In this document: piece by piece, positions 53,148 through 61,516 of the stretch
Numbering within the stretch: the first letter of the stretch is position 1
Layout of the letters: each line of letters opens with the position of its first letter
From: JARYGU01 sp033795365
Lineage (GTDB): Bacteria > Pseudomonadota > Alphaproteobacteria > Rhizobiales > Rhizobiaceae
DNA length: 64,000 nucleotides
Assembly (NCBI GenBank): GCA_033795365.1
Contig: JARYGU010000011.1
Span: forward strand, 1 to 64,000
Reading direction: 5' to 3'
Position numbers and translations under genes: made by a program
The notes under the pieces: generated by a model
Database searches by the model: none
Seen by the model: the letters and a program-made list of their open reading frames with translations, nothing else
Told to the model about the DNA's origin: nothing

Positions 53148-53989
53148 ACGGCACCCGCCATGCGTTCCTCAGTCCTCTGCGAGGCGCTGGGGACGGCATG
53201 TTCTTCCTCGAAGTCGGACTCCGCCTCGCGGCGCACTGCGTCCCAGTCCTCCTCGCCATAGATCCGGGTAAGCGCCGCCGTGTCCAGGGCCTCGGGGGGC
53301 CCGTCGAACACGACCTCGCCCGCCCGCAGACCGATGATGCGCTCGACGAACGACTGCGCCAGCACCACGTCGTGGATGTTGATGATTGCCGGGAGACCGC
53401 GTTCGCGGCAGATCTCGACGATGAGGCGCATGATCTGGCGGGATGTCTTGGGATCGAGCGACGCCGTCGGCTCGTCGATCAGCAGCAGCTCAGGCCCCTG
53501 CTCCAGGGCGCGTGCGATGCCGACGCGCTGGCGCTGACCGCCGGACAGGGCGTCCGCACGCTTGTCCGCGTGCGCGCTCAGGCCGACACGCTCCAGCAGC
53601 GCGAATGCGTTCTCGACAGCGTCCGCCGGGTATCGGCGCAGGAAACTCCGCCAGAAGGGCACGTATCCAAGCCTTCCTGACAGCACGTTCTCCATCACGG
53701 TCAGCCGCTCGACGAGGGCATATTCCTGGAAGATCATGCCGATCCGACGCCGCGCAAGCCGGAGTTCGCTGCGAGACAGCCCCGTCACCTCCAGATCGCC
53801 CAGGAAGACCTTGCCGTTGCTGGGTTCGATCAGTCGGTTGATGCAGCGGATCAGGCTGGACTTTCCCGCACCGGAGGGGCCGATGAGACCGACGACCTGT
53901 CCCGCGGGTATCTCGAGATCCACGCCCTTCAGCGCCTTGTCACCTGTCCTGTATGTCTTGGTTAGTCCGACAATCCGCAGCATCGACAT
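53144..53989 (-). CDS. phnC: Phosphonate/phosphate ABC transporter ATPase (second cluster)
   Basis: About 281 residues from ATG 53989 (or 53983, GGGGAC upstream); the longer frame to 54034 runs into an intergenic hairpin. Walker A GPSGAGKSSLIR near 36, signature LSGGQRQRVGIARAL near 148, Walker B LLLIDEPTASLDP near 167 and switch INIHDV near 203. It powers the second PhnD-type uptake system. The C-terminal tail is acidic, ending near RMAGAV. It belongs to the PHO-box-controlled operon starting at 55005. Confidence 0.87.
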   Translation of the reverse strand: MSMLRIVGLTKTYRTGDKALKGVDLEIPAGQVVGLIGPSGAGKSSLIRCINRLIEPSNGKVFLGDLEVTGLSRSELRLARRRIGMIFQEYALVERLTVMENVLSGRLGYVPFWRSFLRRYPADAVENAFALLERVGLSAHADKRADALSGGQRQRVGIARALEQGPELLLIDEPTASLDPKTSRQIMRLIVEICRERGLPAIINIHDVVLAQSFVERIIGLRAGEVVFDGPPEALDTAALTRIYGEEDWDAVRREAESDFEEEHAVPSASQRTEERMAGAV

Positions 53990-54003
53990 GTCCCCGCAGT
54001 TGA

Positions 54004-54042
54004 GCCGGGAGGCGCCAACCCTGACAGGTGTCACCTCCCGGC
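54004..54042. repeat. Intergenic hairpin between phnD2 and phnC2
   Basis: GCCGGGAGG (54004-54012) and CCTCCCGGC (54034-54042) form a perfect 9-base stem with a 21-base loop. It lies directly after the phnD2 stop. Like the hairpin after phnD1 it may stabilise the binding-protein message or limit downstream transcription. Confidence 0.6.
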
Positions 54043-54048
54043 ACTAGC

Positions 54049-55005
54049 TCACTTGCACTCGTAGGATACGCCCGTCGCCTCGTCGATCTGACGGATGACG
54101 CTCCAGTTGTCCTTGAACGTGATCGGGATGAAGCTTTCCTGCGGAGGTTCCGAGCTCTGGAATTCCTTCAGGAGTGCCGATCCTTCCCAGTTGAAGGAGA
54201 AGAATGCGTCCTTGATCTTCTCCTGGAGCTCGGGCTTGAGGTTGTAGGCGACGCCGTATCCGGTGGTCGGGAACGTCTGGGACTTGAAGATCGACCTGAT
54301 CTGATCTTCCTTGACGACCTCGCGCGCGACCATGCGCTTCAGCACCGAGTTGGCGACCGCGGCAGCCGGATAATCCTTGTTGGCGACACCGAGGATCGAG
54401 TTGTCGTGCTTGCCGGAGAACACGGGCTCGAAGTCCCTTCCGGCTTCCAGCTTATATTCGGATTTGAGCAGCGCGGACGGAGCCTTGAAGCCGGAATTCG
54501 AGGTCTCGGAGGTGAAGGCGAGCTGTTTGCCCTTCAGGTCCTCGATCTTCTCCACGCCGGATCCTGGATAAGTGATGATCTCCATCTCGTAGCCGAATTC
54601 GCCTTTTTTGGAAGCCATCATCGCGAAGGGGCGGAAGCCGGCACATGCTACGGCGATGGGATTCGATCCCGTGTTGAAGCCGGACACATGGAGACGGCCT
54701 GCTCGCATCGCCTCGATCTGGGCGGCATTTTCCTGAACGGGGAAGAACTGGACTTTCTTTCCCGTTTTTTCCGCCAGATGGTCGAGAAAGCCCTTCCAGA
54801 CGTCCGCATAGACCGCCGGATCTTCGACGGGGGTGTAGGCGAAGACAAGCGTGTCCGGATCCACGAGCTGGGCCGGATCGGTGGGAACATCGGCGACGAG
54901 GTCACCATCCGCGTCCGCGTAGCGGCTGTCGAGCTTGAATTCCGCATGCGCGGTATGCGCGATCATCGACGCCGACAATGCGAGCAACGCCATGAACTTC
55001 CTCAT
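54049..55005 (-). CDS. phnD: PhnD-type periplasmic binding protein (second cluster)
   Basis: A 318-residue binding protein. Signal peptide residues 1-21 (MRKFMALLALSASMIAHTAHA). The mature part has LVFAYTPVEDPAVYADVWKG near 54, VSGFNTGSNPIAVACAGF near 107 and LAFTSETSNSGFKAPSALL near 151, which matches phosphonate/phosphite-binding PhnD and PtxB-like proteins. The exact ligand, phosphate, phosphonate or phosphite, is not settled by sequence. It is the first gene of a PHO-box-controlled four-gene operon and shares the upstream region with divergent arsR3. Confidence 0.86.
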   Translation of the reverse strand: MRKFMALLALSASMIAHTAHAEFKLDSRYADADGDLVADVPTDPAQLVDPDTLVFAYTPVEDPAVYADVWKGFLDHLAEKTGKKVQFFPVQENAAQIEAMRAGRLHVSGFNTGSNPIAVACAGFRPFAMMASKKGEFGYEMEIITYPGSGVEKIEDLKGKQLAFTSETSNSGFKAPSALLKSEYKLEAGRDFEPVFSGKHDNSILGVANKDYPAAAVANSVLKRMVAREVVKEDQIRSIFKSQTFPTTGYGVAYNLKPELQEKIKDAFFSFNWEGSALLKEFQSSEPPQESFIPITFKDNWSVIRQIDEATGVSYECK

Positions 55006-55061
55006 ATCCCTCTCCTGTGTTGGAAAACCCTTGATTGAGCATCCTGTTATTCGGCACCCCG

Positions 55062-55079
55062 ACTACAGTTTTGTGACAG
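55062..55079 (-). promoter_or_regulatory. PHO box upstream of phnD2 operon
   Basis: On the minus strand CTGTCAC (55079-55073) is followed 11 bases later by CTGTAGT (55068-55062), close to two PhoB half-sites CTGTCAT. It is 57 bases from phnD2. The same 152-base interval also contains the start region of divergent arsR3. Confidence 0.65.
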
Positions 55080-55157
55080 GCGGAACACGATCCACATATT
55101 TCCACAATCTTCGAAATTTCAGTTGACTCCGATGACGGTAGTCGGCACTTTATTTCC

Positions 55158-55478
55158 ATGAATCTCGAATTAGCAGCATCGCAGATGGAATCCCTTGGCA
55201 ACCCGACACGGCTTCGGATCTACCGAACGCTCGTGCGCGCGGGCATCGACGGCCTGCCAGTCGGCGGCCTTCAGCAGCGCCTCGACATTCCGGCGTCGAC
55301 GCTATCGCATCACTGCAAGAAGCTGATCGACGCTGGGCTCGTGACACAGGAGCGCATCGGCACGACGTTGATCTGCCGGGCCAACTACAAAGCCATGTCG
55401 TCGCTAATCGGCTACCTCGCCGACGAATGCTGCGCGGATGGCCGGTGCGAAGAGACCCTGAACGTCGCCGCCGAGTGA
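55158..55478 (+). CDS. arsR: ArsR-family repressor
   Basis: A 106-residue ArsR regulator. HTH region IPASTLSHHCKKLIDAGLV near residues 43-61; Cys in HHCKK and DECCADGRCEE near 90-99 could bind arsenite or antimonite. It is divergent from phnD2 and precedes the flavoprotein and MFS genes, which it probably controls. Third arsR in the window, in line with separate control of each arsenic operon. Confidence 0.88.
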   Translation: MNLELAASQMESLGNPTRLRIYRTLVRAGIDGLPVGGLQQRLDIPASTLSHHCKKLIDAGLVTQERIGTTLICRANYKAMSSLIGYLADECCADGRCEETLNVAAE

Positions 55479-55529
55479 ATTTTTTGAACTTATAATTCGA
55501 TAAAACTAGAAGGATGGAAGGAGAGGAAC

Positions 55530-56951
55530 ATGGAAGTTAAGACGCATCTTCCGGTCGCGATCATCGGTGCAGGCCCCGTCGGGCTTGCCGCGGCAGCCCA
55601 GCTTGTCCAGTGGGGAATCCGCCCAATAGTCCTCGAGGCGGGACAATCCGCCGGGTCGTCGCTACGCACATGGGGCCATGTTCGCGTGTTCTCTCCATGG
55701 CGGTATGTCGTCGAGAACGCTGCTGCCAGCCTCCTCGGTCGTTCCGGCTGGAGGATGCCCGATCTCGACGAGCTTCCAACAGGAGCGGAGATCGTCGAAC
55801 GTTATCTCGAGCCGCTCGCAGCTCTCCCGGAAATCGAGCCGAACATCGTCTATGGAGCGACTGTAACCGCTGTAACCCGTGCCGGATTGGACAAAGTCAC
55901 CAACCAGGGACGCGACGCCGCCGCCTACTGCATCCGCTATACCGATGACAATAACGAGGAGCGAACAGTCGAGGCAAGAGCGGTCCTCGACGCCTCTGGA
56001 ACATGGTCGCGGCCGAACCCGCTCGGCGTGGATGGCCTCCCCGTCATCGGAGAGAAGACGGCAGTCGGCGGGATCGCATACGGCATTCCGGACGTCGCCG
56101 GACGGGAGCACGCGGACTATGCCGGAGCAACGGTCCTCGTCGTCGGAAGCGGCCATTCGGCGATCAACGTAGTGCTCGCGCTTCTTAATCTACAGAAGGA
56201 AGCTCCGGAGACGAAGATCCTGTGGGCGCTTCGTCGCAACAGGATCGACCGCCTTCTCGGCGGCGGCCTGAACGATCAGCTTCCTGCTCGCGGAGATCTA
56301 GGCCTGGCGGCAAAGGAGGCGATCGACAACGGTCGGGTTTCGCTCCTTGCTCCTTTTGCGATCCAGTCGGTCCGGAGAGACGGGGACCGCCTCGGCGTGC
56401 AGGCGACGAAGGACGGAACCGAGGTCAGTCTCGTCGTCGATCGCATCATTGCGTCGACAGGTTTCCGGCCCGATCTCGACATGCTGCGGGAACTCAGGCT
56501 GGACATGGATCCGGCAGTGGAGGCTCCTCGCCTGCTCGCCCCGATGATCGACCCGAATCTTCACTCGTGTGGGACGGTGCCGCCCCACGGCGTCGTGGAA
56601 CTGACGCAGCCGGAAGCGGGCTTCTACATCGTCGGCTCCAAGTCGTACGGCCGTGCTCCCACCTTCCTCATGGCGACCGGGTACGAGCAGGTCCGTTCGG
56701 TCGTCGCTGAACTGGCGGGGGACGCAAAAGCTGCGCGGGAAGTGCATCTCGTCCTTCCCGAAACAGGTGTCTGCAGTGCTACGAATCCCACTCTCGCGGA
56801 AGCGGCGTCCGAAGGCTGTTGCGGCGGCCCCGCTCCGGTCAAGGTCGACGCCTGCTGCGTAGCCGACATGGAAGCCAAGGCGGAAGGCAGGAGCGGCTGC
56901 GGCTGTGGCACGGCGGCTGCCAGACAATCTGATCTGGAACCTGCAGAATGA
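55530..56951 (+). CDS. FAD/NAD(P)-dependent oxidoreductase with Cys-rich tail
   Basis: A 473-residue flavoprotein. FAD-binding VAIIGAGPVGLAAAAQLV near 9-26 and a second nucleotide-binding VLVVGSGHSAINVV near 202-215, the layout of flavin monooxygenases and thioredoxin reductase-like enzymes. The last 60 residues contain clusters of Cys: EGCCGG, DACCVAD and SGCGCG. Genes like this (sometimes called arsO) occur in arsenic operons, and the Cys-rich tail may bind or transfer arsenite. GGAGAGG precedes ATG 55530. It overlaps the MFS gene by ATGA, so the two are coupled. Confidence 0.75.
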   Translation: MEVKTHLPVAIIGAGPVGLAAAAQLVQWGIRPIVLEAGQSAGSSLRTWGHVRVFSPWRYVVENAAASLLGRSGWRMPDLDELPTGAEIVERYLEPLAALPEIEPNIVYGATVTAVTRAGLDKVTNQGRDAAAYCIRYTDDNNEERTVEARAVLDASGTWSRPNPLGVDGLPVIGEKTAVGGIAYGIPDVAGREHADYAGATVLVVGSGHSAINVVLALLNLQKEAPETKILWALRRNRIDRLLGGGLNDQLPARGDLGLAAKEAIDNGRVSLLAPFAIQSVRRDGDRLGVQATKDGTEVSLVVDRIIASTGFRPDLDMLRELRLDMDPAVEAPRLLAPMIDPNLHSCGTVPPHGVVELTQPEAGFYIVGSKSYGRAPTFLMATGYEQVRSVVAELAGDAKAAREVHLVLPETGVCSATNPTLAEAASEGCCGGPAPVKVDACCVADMEAKAEGRSGCGCGTAAARQSDLEPAE

Positions 56952-58186
56952 ACGACATGAAAGCGCCGGCGCACCTGATCTGGGCGCTGGGCGTGACCCA
57001 GATCATCGGCTACGGCACGCTCTACTATTCGTTCAGCATCCTCGCGCCGGCGATGGCGCGAGACCTCTCCATTCCGGAGGACAGGCTCTTCGGCCTGCTC
57101 TCGGTCGCGCTCTTGATGGGCGGCCTTCTGGCGCCGAAAGCAGGCAAGTGGGCCGACAGGTTCGGCGCTAGCCGACTGATGGTGCCGGGCTCTCTCGCAG
57201 CGGCCGTCTCGCTCGTCTGTGCAGCCCTCTCCACCAATGCGCTCGTCTTCGGCGCGTCCATGATCGCAATGGAACTGGCGTCCACCTTCGTCCTCTACAG
57301 CACGGCGTTCGCCGCGATCGTCCAGGTGGGAGGCAGCAAGGCGCAGCGAAGCATCGTCCATCTCACCCTCATCGCAGGTTTCGCGTCGACTCTCTTCTGG
57401 CCCCTCACGGCGACACTTCATGACCATCTCGGATGGCGGGAAATCTATCTGGTGTTTGCTCTGCTGAACGGTGCCGTGTGCATGCCGATCCACTGGTGGG
57501 TCGGGAGATTTCCGCGCGAGCTGGCTGACAGCAGGTCAGCGGCGAATTCCTCCGGGGATCCCGCCGTCCCGCCTGGAAACCCTCCCCCACGGAATGCCAT
57601 CTTCCTCCTCATGCTGGCAGGTTTCGCCCTCGAAGGATTCGTCCTCGCATCGGTCCTGGTCCATATGGTCCCTCTCCTGACCGCTCTCGGACTCGGCACG
57701 GCGGGTCTCATGGTCTCCACTCTGTTCGGTCCGTCGCAGGTCGCAAGCCGGCTGCTCAACATGATCTTTGGCGGCAGGCTCTCACAGACGGTGCTCGCGG
57801 TGATCTCGGCGGGGCTGCTGGCCGCGGCGCTCGCGGTCCTCTTGGCTACGACTCCATGGCTGCCAGGCCTGGTGGCGTTCGCGATCCTGTTCGGCCTCGG
57901 TTCCGGCCTCGCAAGCATCGTCGGCGGGACACTCCCGCTGGAGCTGTTCGGGAAGCGCGGCTATGGCGCCCGGCTCGGCTGGGTGACGGCGGCGAGGCAG
58001 TTTTCCTCGGCGCTCGCGCCGTTCGCCTTCGCCGTCATGCTGAAGGCGTGGGGAGCCAGCATGGCCGTCACTGTTAGCATCGCAGGTGGGCTGGCCGCCG
58101 TGGTTCTGTTCGGGGCGATCGCCCTCTCCCGCACAAGAACCCAGCAGCGTTCCGCCGCCGAATCCTTGAGCAGCAGCAACGCCTGA
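56948..58186 (+). CDS. arsK: MFS exporter, ArsK-like
   Basis: A 412-residue MFS protein with about twelve helices; GLLAPKAGKWADRFGASRLM near residues 55-74 is the MFS signature loop. It follows arsR3 and the flavoprotein with overlapping codons (ATGA). In Agrobacterium GW4, ArsK is an MFS exporter of arsenite, antimonite and trivalent organoarsenicals; the context here fits. The alternative ArsJ is less likely because no GAPDH gene is present. Substrate remains inference. Confidence 0.7.
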   Translation: MNDMKAPAHLIWALGVTQIIGYGTLYYSFSILAPAMARDLSIPEDRLFGLLSVALLMGGLLAPKAGKWADRFGASRLMVPGSLAAAVSLVCAALSTNALVFGASMIAMELASTFVLYSTAFAAIVQVGGSKAQRSIVHLTLIAGFASTLFWPLTATLHDHLGWREIYLVFALLNGAVCMPIHWWVGRFPRELADSRSAANSSGDPAVPPGNPPPRNAIFLLMLAGFALEGFVLASVLVHMVPLLTALGLGTAGLMVSTLFGPSQVASRLLNMIFGGRLSQTVLAVISAGLLAAALAVLLATTPWLPGLVAFAILFGLGSGLASIVGGTLPLELFGKRGYGARLGWVTAARQFSSALAPFAFAVMLKAWGASMAVTVSIAGGLAAVVLFGAIALSRTRTQQRSAAESLSSSNA

Positions 58187-58224
58187 AATCGGAGAAGGCG
58201 GAACTGAAGGTTTCCCGCACGCGC

Positions 58225-59136
58225 CTATCCCGATGCCTCCCGGCGGCCCGTGGCCCGCACGAGCTCGAGCGCAGAGAGGAGAATGATGACCGCACCCACC
58301 CACTGGATCGGCTGCAGCATTTCTCCAAGGAACACCATCGCAAATCCGACGCCAAAGATGGGGATCACATTGAAGTAGCTCCCCGCTATCCCTGCGGTGA
58401 CGAAGCGGAGAGCCACGAGGTATAGCCAGTATGCAGCCGCATAGTAGAGCAGACCAGAGACCGCCGCGGCCGCCATCAGGCCGATCGGCACCGATGACAG
58501 GTCGTGAGGGGTTCCATAGGGCGTCTCCGCCAGCAGGAGCACGCTCGCCCAGCAGAGGCCGGCGGCCTGCTGGGTGGCGATCGCGAACAGCGGATCGACG
58601 TCCGGGCTGATCCTCTTCGCCACGACAGTATAGATCGCGCAGCACAGCACGGCCGCCAGAAGAAGGGCATTCCCCGTCAGGTCCCACCCCGAGCGGCCGA
58701 CGTCGTTCAGATCACCGGCCACGAGGAGGACGCCAAAGCCTCCCGTCAGAATGATGGCGAGGAGACGTTTGGTGATCGACTCCCTGAGAACCAGTGCAGC
58801 CAGGCAGGCGATCATCAGCGGCTCCGCAGCCCAAAGCAGCGTCGCCACGCTCGCCGTCGTCCGTGCCAGGCCCATGAGGCTCAGGGTATAGGAGATGCCA
58901 GGGTTAAGGATGCCGAGGAGGATCACTTGAAAGAGGACGTGTCGGCTAGGCGGTGTCGTGCCCTTGGCGATTACGATCGCCCATAACACCAGCGTGCTCG
59001 GTGCAAGCTGAAGCACCAGGAGAGAGATCGGCGGGATGGATGGAAGCAGGGCCTTGTTCAGGACAGTCGCCGCACCCCAGAAGGCGCAGGCGGTGACCAG
59101 AAGCACGGCAGGAAACAGCCGCGATGAGGAGCGCAT
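58225..59136 (-). CDS. DMT (EamA) family transporter
   Basis: A 303-residue inner-membrane protein with ten predicted helices in two EamA repeats, starting MRSSSRLFPAVLLVTACAFW at ATG 59136 (GGAGA eight bases upstream; the longer frame to 59205 lacks a ribosome site). Likely a metabolite exporter of unknown substrate. It is convergent with the MFS gene and marks the right border of the arsenic island. Confidence 0.8.
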   Translation of the reverse strand: MRSSSRLFPAVLLVTACAFWGAATVLNKALLPSIPPISLLVLQLAPSTLVLWAIVIAKGTTPPSRHVLFQVILLGILNPGISYTLSLMGLARTTASVATLLWAAEPLMIACLAALVLRESITKRLLAIILTGGFGVLLVAGDLNDVGRSGWDLTGNALLLAAVLCCAIYTVVAKRISPDVDPLFAIATQQAAGLCWASVLLLAETPYGTPHDLSSVPIGLMAAAAVSGLLYYAAAYWLYLVALRFVTAGIAGSYFNVIPIFGVGFAMVFLGEMLQPIQWVGAVIILLSALELVRATGRREASG

Positions 59137-59351
59137 GATAATTCTCCAGAAGAAGTTGCGATGAGAGACTTGAAAGGCGTCGCTAGCTGCGCGCGCAGTC
59201 TGCATCGCAATGGTCGTAACCAGGTCTTCTGGATGGCCGCGTCATGGGTGCTTCGATCAGTGACTATCGACTGCTCGAAGCTATCACTTCGTTGCCTAGG
59301 CCGCAATCGCGGGAATCGAAGCTCGACGGCGCGATAGTGATGAACTAAATG

Positions 59352-60038
59352 TTAGAAGTCGCCGAGCGAGTACCCGGCGCCCCGTACGGTGCGGATGACC
59401 TTGTCGGCCTTGCCCAGGCTGATGCCTTTGCGCAGGCGTCCGATATGGACGTCGATCGCCCGCTCGTCGACTGTGGCATCGTCGCCCCAGAGCGATGCCT
59501 TCAGCTCCGACCGGGAATACACCTTTCCAGGCGACCTCATCAGGAACTCGAGCAGCTTGAACTCCTTGGGCCCGAGCTTGACCTCGCGCTTTTGGCGGTG
59601 GACCCGGTGTGCCTCGCGGTCAAGCGTCAGATCTCCAACCTTGAGCATGTGGTCGAGCAGCGCAGGGTTCATCCTCCGAAGAAGGTTCTTGACCCGGACC
59701 ACGACCTCGATGGGAGAGAACGGCTTCACGAGGCAGTCGTCGGCTCCGGCCGCCAATCCCGTGAGGCGTAGCTGCCCCTCGCCCGAGGGCACGAGGAGAA
59801 CGATCGGCAGCCTGGACAGGACAGGATCGAGCCTGACGGTCCGACAAACATCCAGCCCGGACAATCCCGGAAGGTCTGAGCTGAGGACCAGGACATCCGC
59901 GCCGGCAGTTCTCAGCCTTTCTTCGATAGCCGCTCCATTCATCAGATGGGAGACTCTGAACCCCTCCGTCTCGAACGCCTTCTGCAACACTACGCGAAGA
60001 GATTCATCGTCATCGACCAATAGGACTCGCGCGCTCAT
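59352..60038 (-). CDS. PhoB paralogue lacking the phosphoacceptor Asp
   Basis: A 228-residue OmpR-type regulator, the same length as PhoB and ten bases downstream of it. Its winged helix is very like PhoB (KLGPKEFKLLEFLMRSPG, VHIGRLRKGI, VRGAGYSLGDF). In the receiver the acidic pocket (VDDDE) and Lys (LVKPFS) are kept, but the phosphoacceptor position 53 is Ser (VLVLSSDLPG against LLVLDWMLPG in PhoB). It probably cannot be phosphorylated in the usual way and might work as a constitutive regulator or a PhoB partner. Confidence 0.85.
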   Translation of the reverse strand: MSARVLLVDDDESLRVVLQKAFETEGFRVSHLMNGAAIEERLRTAGADVLVLSSDLPGLSGLDVCRTVRLDPVLSRLPIVLLVPSGEGQLRLTGLAAGADDCLVKPFSPIEVVVRVKNLLRRMNPALLDHMLKVGDLTLDREAHRVHRQKREVKLGPKEFKLLEFLMRSPGKVYSRSELKASLWGDDATVDERAIDVHIGRLRKGISLGKADKVIRTVRGAGYSLGDF

Positions 60039-60048
60039 CGGTCCGGCC

Positions 60049-60735
60049 CTACTGCGTTTCCATGGAATAGCCCGCGCCACGGACGGTGCGGATGACATCC
60101 TGCATGTTGGAGAAATTGAGCGCCTTGCGCAGACGGCCGACATGCACGTCGACGGTGCGCTCGTCCACGTAGATATCGTGCCCCCAGACGCCGTCGAGAA
60201 GCTGGGAGCGGGAAAAGACGCGGCCGGGCGATGCCATCAGGAATTCCAGGAGGCGGAATTCCGTCGGGCCGAGGCGGACCTCGCGGCTCTTGCGGTGGAC
60301 GCGATGGGTCTCCCGGTCGAGTTCGATATCGCCGCAGCGCAGGACGCTGGAGAGCACTTCCGGGCGCGCGCGGCGCAGCATGGCCTTGACGCGGGCCATC
60401 AGCTCCGGCGTCGAGAAGGGCTTCACGACATAATCGTCCGCACCGGTCGCGAGGCCGCGCACCCGCTCGCTTTCCTCGCCGCGCGCCGTCAGCATGATGA
60501 TCGGAAGCCGCTCCGTTTCCGGCCGCATGCGCAGCCGGCGGCAAAGCTCGATGCCGGAGACGCCCGGCAGCATCCAATCGAGGACCAGGAGGTCCGGCGT
60601 GCGCTCCTGAAGCCTTATCTCGGCCTCGTCGCCGCGCAGGATGGTCTCGACCTCGTAACCCTCGGCTTCGAGATTGTAGCGAAGAAGCACGCTCAGAGCT
60701 TCTTCGTCTTCCACTACCGTTATTTTTGGCTGCAT
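60049..60735 (-). CDS. phoB: Phosphate regulon response regulator PhoB
   Basis: A 228-residue PhoB. Receiver with VVEDEEA at 7-13, phosphoacceptor Asp53 (LLVLDWMLPG), and Lys in YVVKPFS near 105. C-terminal winged helix LGPTEFRLLEFLMASPG and VDVHVGRLRKALN. GGAGCG precedes ATG 60735. It ends the canonical pst-phoU-phoB order typical of rhizobia. When phosphate is scarce PhoR phosphorylates it and it binds PHO boxes such as those at 34631 and 55062. Confidence 0.95.
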   Translation of the reverse strand: MQPKITVVEDEEALSVLLRYNLEAEGYEVETILRGDEAEIRLQERTPDLLVLDWMLPGVSGIELCRRLRMRPETERLPIIMLTARGEESERVRGLATGADDYVVKPFSTPELMARVKAMLRRARPEVLSSVLRCGDIELDRETHRVHRKSREVRLGPTEFRLLEFLMASPGRVFSRSQLLDGVWGHDIYVDERTVDVHVGRLRKALNFSNMQDVIRTVRGAGYSMETQ

Positions 60736-60756
60736 ACGGATCGCTCCATCACACGA

Positions 60757-61470
60757 CTACTGGGTGATCGCGCCGAGCGTGTTCGACGTGTCGTCCTTCG
60801 GACGTTCGCCTTCCGGCTGAGCACCCGTCGTCATGTAGTAGATCGTCTCGGCGATGTTGGTCGCGTGGTCACCGATGCGCTCGATGTTCTTGGCGCAGAA
60901 CAGCAGATGCGTGCAGGTGGTGATGTTGCGCGGGTCTTCCATCATGTAGGTAAGGAGTTCGCGGAACAGCGACGTGTACATCGCATCGATCTCCTCGTCG
61001 CGCTGGCGGATGGCCTCGGCCTTCTGAGCCGATCGGTTGGAGAAGACGTCGAGCACTTCCTTCAACTGGACGAGCGCGAGATCGGAAAGGTGCTCGATGC
61101 CGCGGGCAAGCTTGCGCGGCACGCCGGTGCCCTGCACTGCGATGACCCGCTTGGCCGTGTTCTTGCCGAGGTCGCCGACGCGCTCCAGGTCGGCGGCGAT
61201 GCGCAGGGTACCAACGATCTCGCGCAGGTCGGACGCCATCGGCTGGCGCTTGGCGATCGTGACGATCGCCTTGTCCTGGATCTCCCGCTCGGCGTGATCC
61301 AGGATCACGTCGTCCGAGATGACCTTCTGAGCGAGCGCGGTATCGGAATTGACGAGCGCCCGGACGGCATCCGCGCACATCTGCTCGGCAAGACCGCCCA
61401 TTTCGGAGATGCGGCGGCCCAGATATTTCAGCTCTTCGTCATAGGCCGACATTATGTGTGTCGATGCCAT
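60757..61470 (-). CDS. phoU: Phosphate signalling protein PhoU
   Basis: A 237-residue all-helical PhoU from ATG 61470 (AGGAAGG upstream; the longer frame to 61611 is rejected). It contains two PhoU repeats with metal-binding E/DxxxD-type segments (AEREIQDKAI, IERIGDHATNIAE). It connects the Pst transporter to PhoR and prevents PhoB activation when phosphate is plentiful. Confidence 0.95.
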   Translation of the reverse strand: MASTHIMSAYDEELKYLGRRISEMGGLAEQMCADAVRALVNSDTALAQKVISDDVILDHAEREIQDKAIVTIAKRQPMASDLREIVGTLRIAADLERVGDLGKNTAKRVIAVQGTGVPRKLARGIEHLSDLALVQLKEVLDVFSNRSAQKAEAIRQRDEEIDAMYTSLFRELLTYMMEDPRNITTCTHLLFCAKNIERIGDHATNIAETIYYMTTGAQPEGERPKDDTSNTLGAITQ

Positions 61471-61516
61471 CGTATCGTTCCTTCCTGTTTCCAAACGTCC
61501 TGTCGATGCGCAAGGA

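Noticed and set aside
56948..58186. ArsJ exporter
   Set aside because: ArsJ is normally encoded beside a GAPDH gene, which is absent here; ArsK-like is a better fit.
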